A DNA stretch of 33,039 nucleotides, from assembly GCA_005787345.1 (NCBI GenBank), contig SYBH01000144.1:1-33039 (forward strand). Reading direction: 5' to 3'. The translations under genes and the position numbers were made by a program. How positions within the stretch are numbered: position 1 is the stretch's first letter; each line of letters starts with the position of its first letter. Shown here in pieces: positions 6,442 through 13,871 of this stretch. This stretch comes from Actinomycetota bacterium (GTDB lineage: Bacteria > Actinomycetota > Acidimicrobiia > Acidimicrobiales > Acidimicrobilacustridaceae). The notes under the pieces were generated by a model. The model ran no database searches and was not told the DNA's origin. It worked only from the letters and a program-made list of their open reading frames with translations.

Positions 6442-8238
6442 CTAGTTCGACGCTCGTTCGGCCTCGTCGGTCAGTTGCAGCCATCGCTCTTCCGCAGCCC
6501 CGAGTTCGTCGAGAACTGCGGTCAATTCCCCACCTAGACGGGCGAGTTCAACATGGTCGCCGCTGACAGCGAGGTCGGCCACTTTCAGCTCGAGGCGGTC
6601 TTTTACCTTGGTGAGACGCTTGATCTCCTTTTCAAGATCCTTGATGAGGAACCGCAAGGTGCTCGGGGACCTTGTAGCTGACTTCTCTGAAGTCCTTGCC
6701 TTTGAGGACTTCGACGTTGAGGAGCCCGACGGTGTACCGGGAGCTTTACGTGGATCCGCAATGCGACCGCGAACCATTGAGGCCCGGCGTTGTTCTTCCC
6801 ATGCGGCGTATCCGCCCGGGCGCCGAGATGGGCGGGCATGACCGTCCATCACAATGACATCGGCAACGGTTCGCTCAAGGAAGGCGCGATCGTGACTTAC
6901 AACAATGAGGGCACCGGGCCAGTCGTCGAGAAATTCCTCAAGAACGCGAAGTGTGTCGAGATCGAGGTCGTTGGTCGGTTCATCGAGTAGCAGCACATTT
7001 GGCTTCTGGGCCAGTACGAGCAGAAGCTGAAGTCGCCGGCGTTCTCCACCAGAAAGAAGTTCAATCGGTGCCCATTGCGCATCACCGTCAAACCAAAACG
7101 ATTCAAGAAGCGCTGCGTCCTGCCAATCTGGTTCGCGGCGACCACCGGTGATTGCTTCTCGGACGCGTTGGCGCGGATCAAGTTCCACGCCGATTTGGTC
7201 GTAGTAGCCGATACGAACTGTTGAACCAATGTCGATCGTCCCTGCTGTGGGTGAACGTCGGCCCGCAATGAGGTCAAGCAGCGTCGACTTTCCTGCACCG
7301 TTTGGACCAATGAGTCCGAGTCGTTCCCGATTATCAAGCAGGAGTTCAACATCGCTGAACAACGGCGATGCTCCGGCGTGGTTGAACGACACGTCAATGA
7401 GGTCAACAACTTTGTCTCCGAGTCTCGGTGTGCCGAACCAAAGATCGGGAATACCGGAACGAGCCGCTGGTTCCGCCCGTGTTTCAACCAACGTTGTTGC
7501 TGCGTCGATACGCGCTTTCGGTTTGCTGGTTCGCGCCGGAGCTCCGCGCCGAAGCCACGCCAGTTCCTTGCGAGCCAGGTTTTTTCGTGTGGCTTCTTGC
7601 GTGACGGCTTGTTCTTCACGCAGAGCGCGACCTTCGAGGTAACCGGCGTAGCCGCCGTCATGAAGATACGAGCGACCGCGGTCAAGTTCCAGCACTCGAT
7701 TGGTGACGCGATCAAGTACGTGTCGATCGTGGGTCACGAGTACGAGTCCGCCGCGGTAACTATCGAGTCGATCTTCAAGCCATGCGATCGCATCAATGTC
7801 AAGGTGATTCGTAGGTTCGTCAAGAATGAGCAGGTCGCTCGGAGCGACAAGGGCACGTGCAAGGGCAACCCGTTTGGCCTGGCCGCCTGACAATCGACCG
7901 GTGTCAGCGTCAGTGAGTGAAGCCATACCGAGATGGTCAAGCACGGCTGCGGCTTCCCAGTCGCGTTCTGCCACTGCTTCGACGGCGGAAAGGACACTGC
8001 CGGCGGGCAATACCGGGCGCTGGGGGAGTGTGGCGATGCGAACGTCGCGGCCTCGGCGGACGGCCCCCGATTCAGGAGCGATCTCACCGGTGAGAACCGA
8101 CAGCAGCGTGGACTTTCCTGTTCCGTTAAGGCCAACGATCCCTAATCGGTCCCCTGTGGAAAGGGTGAGTGACACATCAGTAAAGAGTGGGCGACCGGGG
8201 CGGGTCATTGTTGCTCGGTCGACATCCACGCAGATCAT
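6442..8238 (-). CDS. ABC-F ATPase, Uup-like
   Basis: Soluble tandem ABC ATPase of the ABC-F group, 598 aa; these proteins act on ribosomes rather than in membranes. First cassette: Walker A GLNGTGKST 36-44, LSGGQ 116-120, Walker B LLILDEPTNHLD 136-147. Second: GPNGAGKST 311-319, LSGGE 395-399, VLLLDEPTNDLD 415-426. The interdomain linker contains ELAWLRRGAPARTSKPKARI, a stretch typical of Uup-type proteins. The C-terminal region from about 525 is a charged coiled coil, preceded by a Ser/Thr/Lys-rich linker at 495-525, also as in Uup. No transmembrane segment is present. Assignment to Uup rather than EttA rests on the linker and C-terminal domain. It has its own upstream promoter. Confidence 0.93.
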   Translation of the reverse strand: MICVDVDRATMTRPGRPLFTDVSLTLSTGDRLGIVGLNGTGKSTLLSVLTGEIAPESGAVRRGRDVRIATLPQRPVLPAGSVLSAVEAVAERDWEAAAVLDHLGMASLTDADTGRLSGGQAKRVALARALVAPSDLLILDEPTNHLDIDAIAWLEDRLDSYRGGLVLVTHDRHVLDRVTNRVLELDRGRSYLHDGGYAGYLEGRALREEQAVTQEATRKNLARKELAWLRRGAPARTSKPKARIDAATTLVETRAEPAARSGIPDLWFGTPRLGDKVVDLIDVSFNHAGASPLFSDVELLLDNRERLGLIGPNGAGKSTLLDLIAGRRSPTAGTIDIGSTVRIGYYDQIGVELDPRQRVREAITGGRREPDWQDAALLESFWFDGDAQWAPIELLSGGERRRLQLLLVLAQKPNVLLLDEPTNDLDLDTLRVLEEFLDDWPGALIVVSHDRAFLERTVADVIVMDGHARPSRRPGGYAAWEEQRRASMVRGRIADPRKAPGTPSGSSTSKSSKARTSEKSATRSPSTLRFLIKDLEKEIKRLTKVKDRLELKVADLAVSGDHVELARLGGELTAVLDELGAAEERWLQLTDEAERASN

Positions 8239-8245
8239 TGGTCCG

Positions 8246-8251
8246 AGGTTA
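8246..8251 (-). promoter_or_regulatory. -10 element, leaderless promoter of the ABC-F gene
   Basis: TAACCT on the minus strand, 7 bases before the ATG at 8238, with no Shine-Dalgarno sequence. It has A instead of G at the third position of the local TAGnnT pattern. Confidence 0.42.
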
Positions 8252-8274
8252 CGGCCAGTCAGAGACCCACTGAT

Positions 8275-8292
8275 CCCCTGTGAGGCCAGGGG
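8275..8292. promoter_or_regulatory. Inverted repeat in the ABC-F / mannosyltransferase divergent region
   Basis: CCCCTG, six bases, then CAGGGG: a perfect 6-6-6 inverted repeat midway between two divergent start regions. It could be an operator for either gene or simply a chance hairpin. Confidence 0.3.
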
Positions 8293-8302
8293 TGTTGAGG
8301 AC

Positions 8303-8308
8303 TACCGT
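8303..8308 (+). promoter_or_regulatory. -10-like element upstream of the mannosyltransferase gene
   Basis: TACCGT, 36 bases before the ATG at 8345, matching the TAnnnT pattern. It would give a leader of about 30 bases. Shine-Dalgarno complementarity before the ATG is poor, so this is a weak call. Confidence 0.3.
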
Positions 8309-8344
8309 TTCCTCCGGTCCGTCGGGGGATGGATCACTCACCTC

Positions 8345-9613
8345 ATGACTGATTCCTCTTCGACCACAATCGCTCAGATCAAGCCGTCTCGAACCCGTGC
8401 GCTCTCGCGCCTGCGCAGCCGAGTTTCTGATTCATCCAAGGAGCGGCGTGGATGGAGCGACAACTGGTGGTCACCGCTCGTTGTGTTTTCCGCCGTAGGC
8501 GTTCTCGTTTGGATTGCAATCTGGTTCGGCTACAACCATTTCACTCACGATGCATTTTTTCCGATGCGTGAAGGAGTCGGTGATAGGTGGTTTGGTGGCT
8601 TTGCCCGATGGGATGCCGAGTGGTACCGCACGATTGTTCGTGAGGGGTACGTCTACTACCCCGGTGTGCAGTCTTCTGTTGCGTTCTGGCCGACCTACCC
8701 CACAGTCGTCAGCATCGTTAGTTGGGCGTTCCCTAGCATTTACATCACTGGAACTGTGGTGACGGTACTTAGTGGTGCAACGGCTGTGGTGCTGCTTCGT
8801 AAGTGGGCGCGTGTTTTTGTTTCTCCCGAAATCGCCATCACTTCTGTGGTCCTTCTCTGCGTCTTTCCCTACAGTTGGTATCTCTACGGAGTTGTGTATT
8901 CCGACGCGCTATTTGTTGCAACAGCAATAGGTGCGTTCTATCTCGTTGAGAAGGACCGTTACTTTTGGGCAGGCCTTGTTGGAGTTCTCGCCACCGCTGG
9001 CCGTCCTGCCGGTCTTGTCGTTGCGGCTGCACTTGTTCTTCGCGTCATCGAGCGACGCAATATCGCGAACGGGGCGACTGGCATTCGGGGTCTCTTTAAC
9101 CCACGTACTCTGACCAGAGCCGATGCGCCCATTTTCTTGTCATGGCTCGGAGTTGGTAGTTGGTGTTTGTTTTTGTGGGTGAAGTTCGGTCACCCGTTTC
9201 TTTTCGCAGCAACTCAAGCATCAAAGGGATGGGACCAAGGTGCGGGTCCTGCGACGTGGCTGAAGTTTCGACTGATTGAGGAGTTGCAGCAACGACCTTT
9301 CGAGTGGTCAACCATTAGCCACCTAGCGCATGGCTTTGTTGTCTTCGGAGCACTTGCTCTCGTGCCAATGGTGAAACGGCGATTTGGATGGACCTATGCC
9401 TTGTATTGCCTTGGAATCATCGCTCTTCCTCTTCTGGGAACAAAAGATTTCTTCGGTGCTGGCCGCTACCTGCTCGGCACATTCCCGTGCATCGTGGTGG
9501 CAGCAGAACTTCTGGTCGCTCGTCCGAAAGTTCGAGCGGTCATTCTTCCGCTCTCGCTCGCAGTGATGCTTGGGTTCGCAGTCGCTTTTGGTCGAGGCTC
9601 CTATATCTCCTGA
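8345..9613 (+). CDS. PIG-V-like integral membrane mannosyltransferase
   Basis: Multi-pass membrane glycosyltransferase (GT-C fold), 422 aa, resembling PIG-V/GPI mannosyltransferase 2 proteins of Actinobacteria, which use polyprenyl-phosphate mannose on the outer face of the membrane. Key features are the first membrane helix at about 44-62, then the catalytic-loop signature FARWDAEWY at 86-94 with GYVYYP, and AFWPTYP at 113-119, both characteristic of the family. About eight further hydrophobic helices follow. The frame is open far upstream into the antisense of the ABC-F gene, but protein-like sequence begins at the ATG at 8345, followed by a basic cytoplasmic tail of about 40 residues. The acceptor (protein, lipid or glycan) is unknown. 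Confidence 0.85.
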   Translation: MTDSSSTTIAQIKPSRTRALSRLRSRVSDSSKERRGWSDNWWSPLVVFSAVGVLVWIAIWFGYNHFTHDAFFPMREGVGDRWFGGFARWDAEWYRTIVREGYVYYPGVQSSVAFWPTYPTVVSIVSWAFPSIYITGTVVTVLSGATAVVLLRKWARVFVSPEIAITSVVLLCVFPYSWYLYGVVYSDALFVATAIGAFYLVEKDRYFWAGLVGVLATAGRPAGLVVAAALVLRVIERRNIANGATGIRGLFNPRTLTRADAPIFLSWLGVGSWCLFLWVKFGHPFLFAATQASKGWDQGAGPATWLKFRLIEELQQRPFEWSTISHLAHGFVVFGALALVPMVKRRFGWTYALYCLGIIALPLLGTKDFFGAGRYLLGTFPCIVVAAELLVARPKVRAVILPLSLAVMLGFAVAFGRGSYIS

Positions 9614-9662
9614 GATTCCACTGGTCTGGTTGTCGGATCAAGGCATTTTCATCGCTGGCCGA

Positions 9663-9668
9663 TAACGT
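9663..9668 (+). promoter_or_regulatory. -10 element of nfuA-like gene
   Basis: TAACGT, predicting a transcript start near 9675 and a leader of about 42 bases. The leader carries a Shine-Dalgarno GAGG just before the ATG at 9717. No clear -35 hexamer at normal spacing. Confidence 0.35.
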
Positions 9669-9716
9669 TTGAATCCGGTGCTGGAATAACCCGGCAGTTC
9701 TCCCGCAGAGGTTTCG

Positions 9717-10373
9717 ATGTCTGATCTCACTTCCACAGCGACCGACGAAAGTCCGTCAACCAGCGAGTACGTCCTTGCTGTTGCTCCCGAGGCGCTTGAA
9801 CATGTTCTCGGTATTCGTGACACTGAAGAGGACCCCGGTGCGATCGGTCTTCGCGTCGAGATCAAAGGCGTGAAGGGCACCGACTACGACTACGACCTGG
9901 GTTGGGCCACAATCTCCGAGCTCGATGCAGAAGATGATCTGTCAGTGCAGGGCGGACTCAGCGTGATCGTTGCGGCCAACAGTATTGAGAACATGCGCGG
10001 TGCGGTGCTTGATCTTCCACGATCGGCCGGACAGGGCGGCTTTGTTATCAAGAACCCGAATCGTCCGGCGCCGGTGAATCCGCTTGATGGCCGCGACATC
10101 GTGCTGACGGGCGAGATTCCCGACAAGGTGACACAGCTCCTTGAAGAAGTGATCAATCCCGGTCTGGCCCAACACGGAGGTTTCGCTGCCCTTGTAGGCG
10201 TGGAAGACACCACCGTTTTTCTCACAATGGGTGGCGGCTGCCAGGGCTGTGCAATGAGTGCCGCCACATTGCGTGACGGGATTACGACCTCGATTCATGA
10301 GGCAATCCCTGAGGTCACCGAGGTCATTGACGTCACTGACCACAATGCCGGGGACAATCCCTTCTACACCTGA
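9717..10373 (+). CDS. NfuA-like Fe-S cluster carrier (A-type domain + NifU C-terminal domain)
   Basis: Two-domain Fe-S biogenesis protein, 218 aa. Residues about 17-115 resemble an A-type (IscA/HesB) scaffold, with VLAVAPEALEHVLGIR and LRVEIKGVKGTDYDY, but the A-type cysteines are absent, as also in E. coli NfuA. Residues about 132-205 form the NifU C-terminal domain with the [4Fe-4S]-binding CxxC pair at C175 and C178 (GGGCQGCAMSAATL). The protein would carry clusters to apo-targets in the cytoplasm. The neighbourhood has no other isc/suf genes. MoaA, encoded about 20 kb away, is an Fe-S client in the same window, but any link is only logical. Confidence 0.9.
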   Translation: MSDLTSTATDESPSTSEYVLAVAPEALEHVLGIRDTEEDPGAIGLRVEIKGVKGTDYDYDLGWATISELDAEDDLSVQGGLSVIVAANSIENMRGAVLDLPRSAGQGGFVIKNPNRPAPVNPLDGRDIVLTGEIPDKVTQLLEEVINPGLAQHGGFAALVGVEDTTVFLTMGGGCQGCAMSAATLRDGITTSIHEAIPEVTEVIDVTDHNAGDNPFYT

Positions 10374-10428
10374 GCTAGAGCCGATTAATTCCTTGCCGGT
10401 TCTGGCGCCGAGAAATCTCCCGAACTGG

Positions 10429-10458
10429 TTGCTCAGCAGTGTTAAGTACCTCTAGGGT
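10429..10458 (+). promoter_or_regulatory. Promoter of the DUF35/thiolase-like operon
   Basis: TTGCTC at 10429-10434 and TAGGGT at 10453-10458 are separated by 18 bases and resemble -35 and -10 elements. The leader would be about 80 bases and includes the palindrome at 10502-10516. An alternative promoter, TTGTCG at 10495-10500 with TACAAA at 10517-10522, would place the palindrome exactly between the two hexamers. Confidence 0.4.
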
Positions 10459-10501
10459 CGCGGCACCGATCGGAGGGGGATTGATTGTCTCCCTTTGTCG
10501 T

Positions 10502-10516
10502 CAGATCAATGATCTG
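10502..10516. promoter_or_regulatory. Palindromic operator candidate upstream of the DUF35/thiolase-like operon
   Basis: CAGATC AAT GATCTG is a perfect 6-3-6 palindrome, 30 bases before the ATG at 10547. It is the strongest dyad in this gap and has the size and symmetry of a site for a dimeric repressor. It does not match the known KstR box of mycobacterial sterol genes. Confidence 0.45.
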
Positions 10517-10546
10517 TACAAAACCTGTAAGTAGGAAAGGGAGAAG

Positions 10547-11569
10547 ATGGCTGACACTGTCCAAGAGTTCGTCTTCAATCTGACGTTCCCGTTTTCACGG
10601 ACGTTGGGTTCGACACTCAGCACGTTTAGCTCGGCGATTGCGCAGGGCCAGATCATCGGTGTTCGCACCGGTGGCCGGGTGATTGCACCGCCGCTTGAAT
10701 ACGACCCCGATACGGCTGAAGATTCCGGGACCGATTGGGTGTGCGTTGGACCGAAGGGAACCGTGTCGTCATGGACATGGGTACCTGAACCAACCAACTT
10801 GCATCCGCTTGACCATGCGTTCGGCTTCGCGTTCATCACTCTCGATGGTGCTGACACGCCAATGATTCACATCGTCGACGCTGGCTCGGAAAGTGCGATG
10901 TCTGCGGGCATGCGCGTCGAAGCCAAGTTCAAGGCTCCAGCCGACTGTGCCGGTCGTATCGACGACATCATCGCGTTTGTTCCCGCCTCTGACCCCGCTC
11001 CCAGCGAGGGTGCCGGCGAACCGTTTGAGGCTCCGGCAGAGAACGAGATCACGGAAATGGACGCGTTTAGCGATCTTCGTTACATCGACAACGCGTCTCC
11101 CACCACGATCATGTGGGCGGAAGCTCTTATGGAAGGTCGCATCATCGGACAGAAATGTCCGCAGTGCGCCCGAACAATCGTGGGGCCGCGAGGTATGTGC
11201 AGCGTGTGCGCGATTGAGCTTGACGAGAGCCACGTTGTCGAGGTTCCTGACCGCGGTGTGGTTTCGAACTTCACGATCGTGACACCGACGCCGTATCCCG
11301 GACAGACCGAGACCGAGCCGTTTGCGCGTTGCTCAATCCTTCTTGACGGTGCTGATGCCGTTATCGCTCAGCAGGAAATTCTCGACGTGCCGGTCAACGA
11401 AATCCGCGTTGGCATTCACGTTGAATGTGTGTGGGCGCCGGAGAACGAGCGTTCCGCAAAAGATATCGATAACCGCAGTCGAGGAAGCGGTGGCGACATC
11501 ATCGTCGGCTGGCGTACCACTGGTGAGCCGGATGAACCGGCTGATCGCTACTTGGATCGGATGATGTGA
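10547..11569 (+). CDS. Double DUF35 (OB-fold) protein with one zinc ribbon; Ltp-partner type
   Basis: 340-residue protein made of two DUF35/OB-fold units. The C-terminal unit has an intact rubredoxin-like zinc ribbon with Cys 204, 207, 218 and 221 (CPQC, CSVC), followed by an OB-fold. The N-terminal unit repeats the same pattern (QGQIIG at 33-38 matches EGRIIG at 196-201) but has lost all four cysteines. DUF35 proteins pair with thiolase-fold enzymes in acyl-CoA and steroid degradation. The order with the next two genes matches Rv3521-ltp4-ltp3 of Mycobacterium tuberculosis. A Shine-Dalgarno stretch GGAAAGGGAG precedes the ATG, and the next start overlaps this stop (TGATG). Confidence 0.88.
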   Translation: MADTVQEFVFNLTFPFSRTLGSTLSTFSSAIAQGQIIGVRTGGRVIAPPLEYDPDTAEDSGTDWVCVGPKGTVSSWTWVPEPTNLHPLDHAFGFAFITLDGADTPMIHIVDAGSESAMSAGMRVEAKFKAPADCAGRIDDIIAFVPASDPAPSEGAGEPFEAPAENEITEMDAFSDLRYIDNASPTTIMWAEALMEGRIIGQKCPQCARTIVGPRGMCSVCAIELDESHVVEVPDRGVVSNFTIVTPTPYPGQTETEPFARCSILLDGADAVIAQQEILDVPVNEIRVGIHVECVWAPENERSAKDIDNRSRGSGGDIIVGWRTTGEPDEPADRYLDRMM

Positions 11570-12639
11570 TGGCACCTTCAGAAAATGACATTGCAATCGT
11601 CGGGTTTGCGCAGTTGCCGCCCGAGCGACGAACAACCCTGACGGAATCGGACTTGGTTCTGCGCTCCACCCGCGAGGTGATTGCGCAGGTCGGAATCGAC
11701 AAATCAGAGATCGGCTTCACGGTCTCGGGATCATGTGACTACCTGTCAGGCCAGGGATTCTCATTTGTGCAGAACACCGACGCCTACGGCATGGTTCCTG
11801 CAATCAATGAGTCGCATGTCGAGATGGACGGCGCGTGGGCCATGTACGAGGCCTACGTTCGACTTCTTCAGGGCGACATCGACATCGCAATGGCCGTCGG
11901 CGTTGGCAAGAACTCCAACTCTGATCCATCGACGTTGTTCACCGTTGAGTTCGATCCCTACTACCTCACTCCGTTGGGTACCGACACCTGGACATTGGCA
12001 GCGCTGCAGGCACGTGCGCTCATCGATTCCGGTAAGGCCACCGAACGCGACTTCGCTGAGGTCGTCGCTCGAAACCGGTCCAATGCCAAGTCGAACCCGT
12101 TTGCGCAGGTGAAGGGCGATTACTCCATCGATGAGTTGCTCGCAGCCGACTACGTGCGCAACCCGTTGCGTCGTCACGACCTGCCGCCGACAACCGATCA
12201 AGCGGCAGCGGTCATACTTGCTCGTGGTAAGCGGGCCTATGACCTGTGCGAGCGTCCAGCGTGGATCACCGGTATCGATCATCGCATCGAGGCACATTTG
12301 CCGACAGTTCGGAAAGACATCACTACTTCGGTCTCAACCCGACTTGCGGCTGAGGCCGCGGGTGCTGGTAAGGGCCCGATCGATGTTGCTGAGATCCATG
12401 CACCGTTCAGTTTCCAAGAGTTGATTCTTCGTGAATCACTGGGTCTTGACGCTTCCACCGAGGTCAACCCCTCCGGTGGTGCGCTTGCGGCTCACTCTGT
12501 AATGACCGTCGGCCTCATCCGCGTGGGTGAAGCCGCAAATCAGATCATCAAGAATGGCAAGAGTCGAACGTTGGCCCACACCACGTCCGGACCTTGCCTT
12601 CAGCAGAATCTCGTCTGCGTCCTGGAAGGTGACCAATGA
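11569..12639 (+). CDS. Thiolase-fold lipid-transfer protein, Ltp4-like, lacking the nucleophilic Cys
   Basis: 356-residue thiolase-superfamily protein of the SCPx/lipid-transfer group. It starts at the ATG at 11569, which overlaps the previous TGA by one base; a GTG three bases earlier is also possible. Where thiolases have the nucleophilic Cys (CxSG), this protein reads ESHVEMDGAWA (about 81-91), with no cysteine. The HDCF-like motif is EIHAPFSF, and the C-terminal NPSGGALAAH keeps a histidine (H309). A cysteine remains near the end in SGPCLQQN. Such Cys-less homologues with a DUF35 partner, for example Ltp2, work as retro-aldolases on acyl-CoA side chains. Classical thiolysis is unlikely. 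The next gene overlaps by four bases. Confidence 0.87.
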   Translation: MAPSENDIAIVGFAQLPPERRTTLTESDLVLRSTREVIAQVGIDKSEIGFTVSGSCDYLSGQGFSFVQNTDAYGMVPAINESHVEMDGAWAMYEAYVRLLQGDIDIAMAVGVGKNSNSDPSTLFTVEFDPYYLTPLGTDTWTLAALQARALIDSGKATERDFAEVVARNRSNAKSNPFAQVKGDYSIDELLAADYVRNPLRRHDLPPTTDQAAAVILARGKRAYDLCERPAWITGIDHRIEAHLPTVRKDITTSVSTRLAAEAAGAGKGPIDVAEIHAPFSFQELILRESLGLDASTEVNPSGGALAAHSVMTVGLIRVGEAANQIIKNGKSRTLAHTTSGPCLQQNLVCVLEGDQ

Positions 12640-13793
12640 GCCATCAGCCTGTAGCAATCGTCGGTATCGGTCAGACACATCACAAGCGCAAGCGCGCCGA
12701 TGTTTCGATGGCCGGCCTTGTCCGCGAAGCCGCCCAGCGCGCGCTTGAGGATGCCAACATGAACTGGAGTGACATCGACGCAGTTGTGCTTGGCAAAGCT
12801 CCTGACTTCTTCGAGGGAGTCATGAAGCCCGAGATGTATCTCGCCGATGCCCTCGGTGCGGTGAATAAGCCGATGTTCCGAGTGCACACCGCTGGTTCAG
12901 TGGGTGGCTCAACGGGCATCGTGGCGTCGCATCTTGTATCCAGCGGGCGTCACAAGCGTGTACTTGCCGTCGCTTTTGAGAAGCAGTCTGAAGGCAACGC
13001 GCAGTTTGCCCTCGGTGGGGGTAAGGGCGCTTCGATCGGAGCCGGCGGAGCATTTGCTCCGTTTATCCGTTCCTATATCCAACGCTCGGGAGCACCTGAA
13101 GACATCGGTTGGATGGTTGCGGTGAAGGACCGTCTCAACGGTGCAAAGAATCCGTACGCACACCTCAAGCTTGCCGATATCACGATCGACAAGGTGAAGG
13201 AATCCCCGATGATGTGGGATCCACTCCGTTTCTTGGAGTCGTGTCCATCGTCGGACGGCGCATGCGCGGTCGTCTTCACTGATGAAGACGGCGGCAAAGC
13301 GGCATCGAAGCCTCCGGCATGGGTGCTCGCCACCGCGATGAAGTCCGAGCCGGGTTGGTACTCGGGTCGTGACCCGGTGAATCCGCAAGCAGCGCATGCG
13401 TGCGCACAGGAGATCTATAAGGCGGTTGGTATTACCAACCCGCGCGAACAGATCGACTGCGCCGAGCTTTACGTGCCGTTCTCTTGGTACGAGCCAATGT
13501 GGCTTGAAGCCCACGAGATCGCCGCTCCCGGTGAAGGTTGGAAGATGACCCAATCTGGGGCAACGGCACTTGACGGTGACTTCCCCGTCAACATGTCCGG
13601 TGGCGTGCTTTCTTCGAACCCGATCGGTGCATCTGGTCTTCTGCGTTTCGCCGAAGCCGCGCTGCAGGTTCGCGGTCAGGCTGAAGACCATCAGGTCGGC
13701 GGAGCCAAGTTGGCAATCGCTCAGGCCTACGGCGCCAACGCCCAGTTCTTTGCAATGTGGGCAGTCGGTTCCTCGCTCAACCCACTGGGCTGA
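12636..13793 (+). CDS. Thiolase-fold lipid-transfer protein, Ltp3-like, lacking Cys and His of the thiolase site
   Basis: 385-residue thiolase-superfamily protein, probably the partner subunit of the preceding one. The fold is recognisable from IVGIGQTHHKR at the N terminus, VHTAGSVGGSTG at 83-94, and SGGVLSSNPIGASG near 321-334. Two catalytic positions are changed: the nucleophile position in VxTAC is glycine (G87), and the His of GHPxGASG is asparagine (N328). Classical thiolase chemistry is therefore excluded, unless a partner supplies the residues. The ATG start overlaps the previous stop by four bases (ATGA). A strong hairpin follows 20 bases after the stop, closing the three-gene operon. 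Confidence 0.87.
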   Translation: MSHQPVAIVGIGQTHHKRKRADVSMAGLVREAAQRALEDANMNWSDIDAVVLGKAPDFFEGVMKPEMYLADALGAVNKPMFRVHTAGSVGGSTGIVASHLVSSGRHKRVLAVAFEKQSEGNAQFALGGGKGASIGAGGAFAPFIRSYIQRSGAPEDIGWMVAVKDRLNGAKNPYAHLKLADITIDKVKESPMMWDPLRFLESCPSSDGACAVVFTDEDGGKAASKPPAWVLATAMKSEPGWYSGRDPVNPQAAHACAQEIYKAVGITNPREQIDCAELYVPFSWYEPMWLEAHEIAAPGEGWKMTQSGATALDGDFPVNMSGGVLSSNPIGASGLLRFAEAALQVRGQAEDHQVGGAKLAIAQAYGANAQFFAMWAVGSSLNPLG

Positions 13794-13812
13794 GCCTCGT
13801 TATGTCATGTGT

Positions 13813-13841
13813 CGGAGGCGACCCTTTGTGGGTCGCCTCCG
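13813..13841 (+). terminator. Strong hairpin terminator after the Ltp3-like gene
   Basis: A perfect 12-pair stem with a TTTGT loop; the left arm begins CGGAGGCGACCC and the right arm is its exact complement. It lies 20 bases after the stop at 13793 and before the patatin operon. No T-run follows, so it would be a U-less intrinsic terminator or a transcript-end stabiliser, as is common in Actinobacteria. Confidence 0.75.
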
Positions 13842-13871
13842 TCGCGTAGTTGTTGTGTGGAGGGTTGACTG

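Noticed and set aside
6897-7715. 272-codon minus-strand frame inside the ABC-F gene
   Set aside because: Same strand but a different frame from the ABC-F protein, which has both complete ATPase cassettes.
7826-8344. Upstream extension of the mannosyltransferase frame
   Set aside because: This part is antisense to the ABC-F gene and Ser/Arg-rich; protein-like sequence begins at the ATG at 8345.
12909-13691. 260-codon minus-strand frame opposite the Ltp3-like gene
   Set aside because: Shadow frame; basic, low-quality composition, and the plus-strand gene has clear family motifs.
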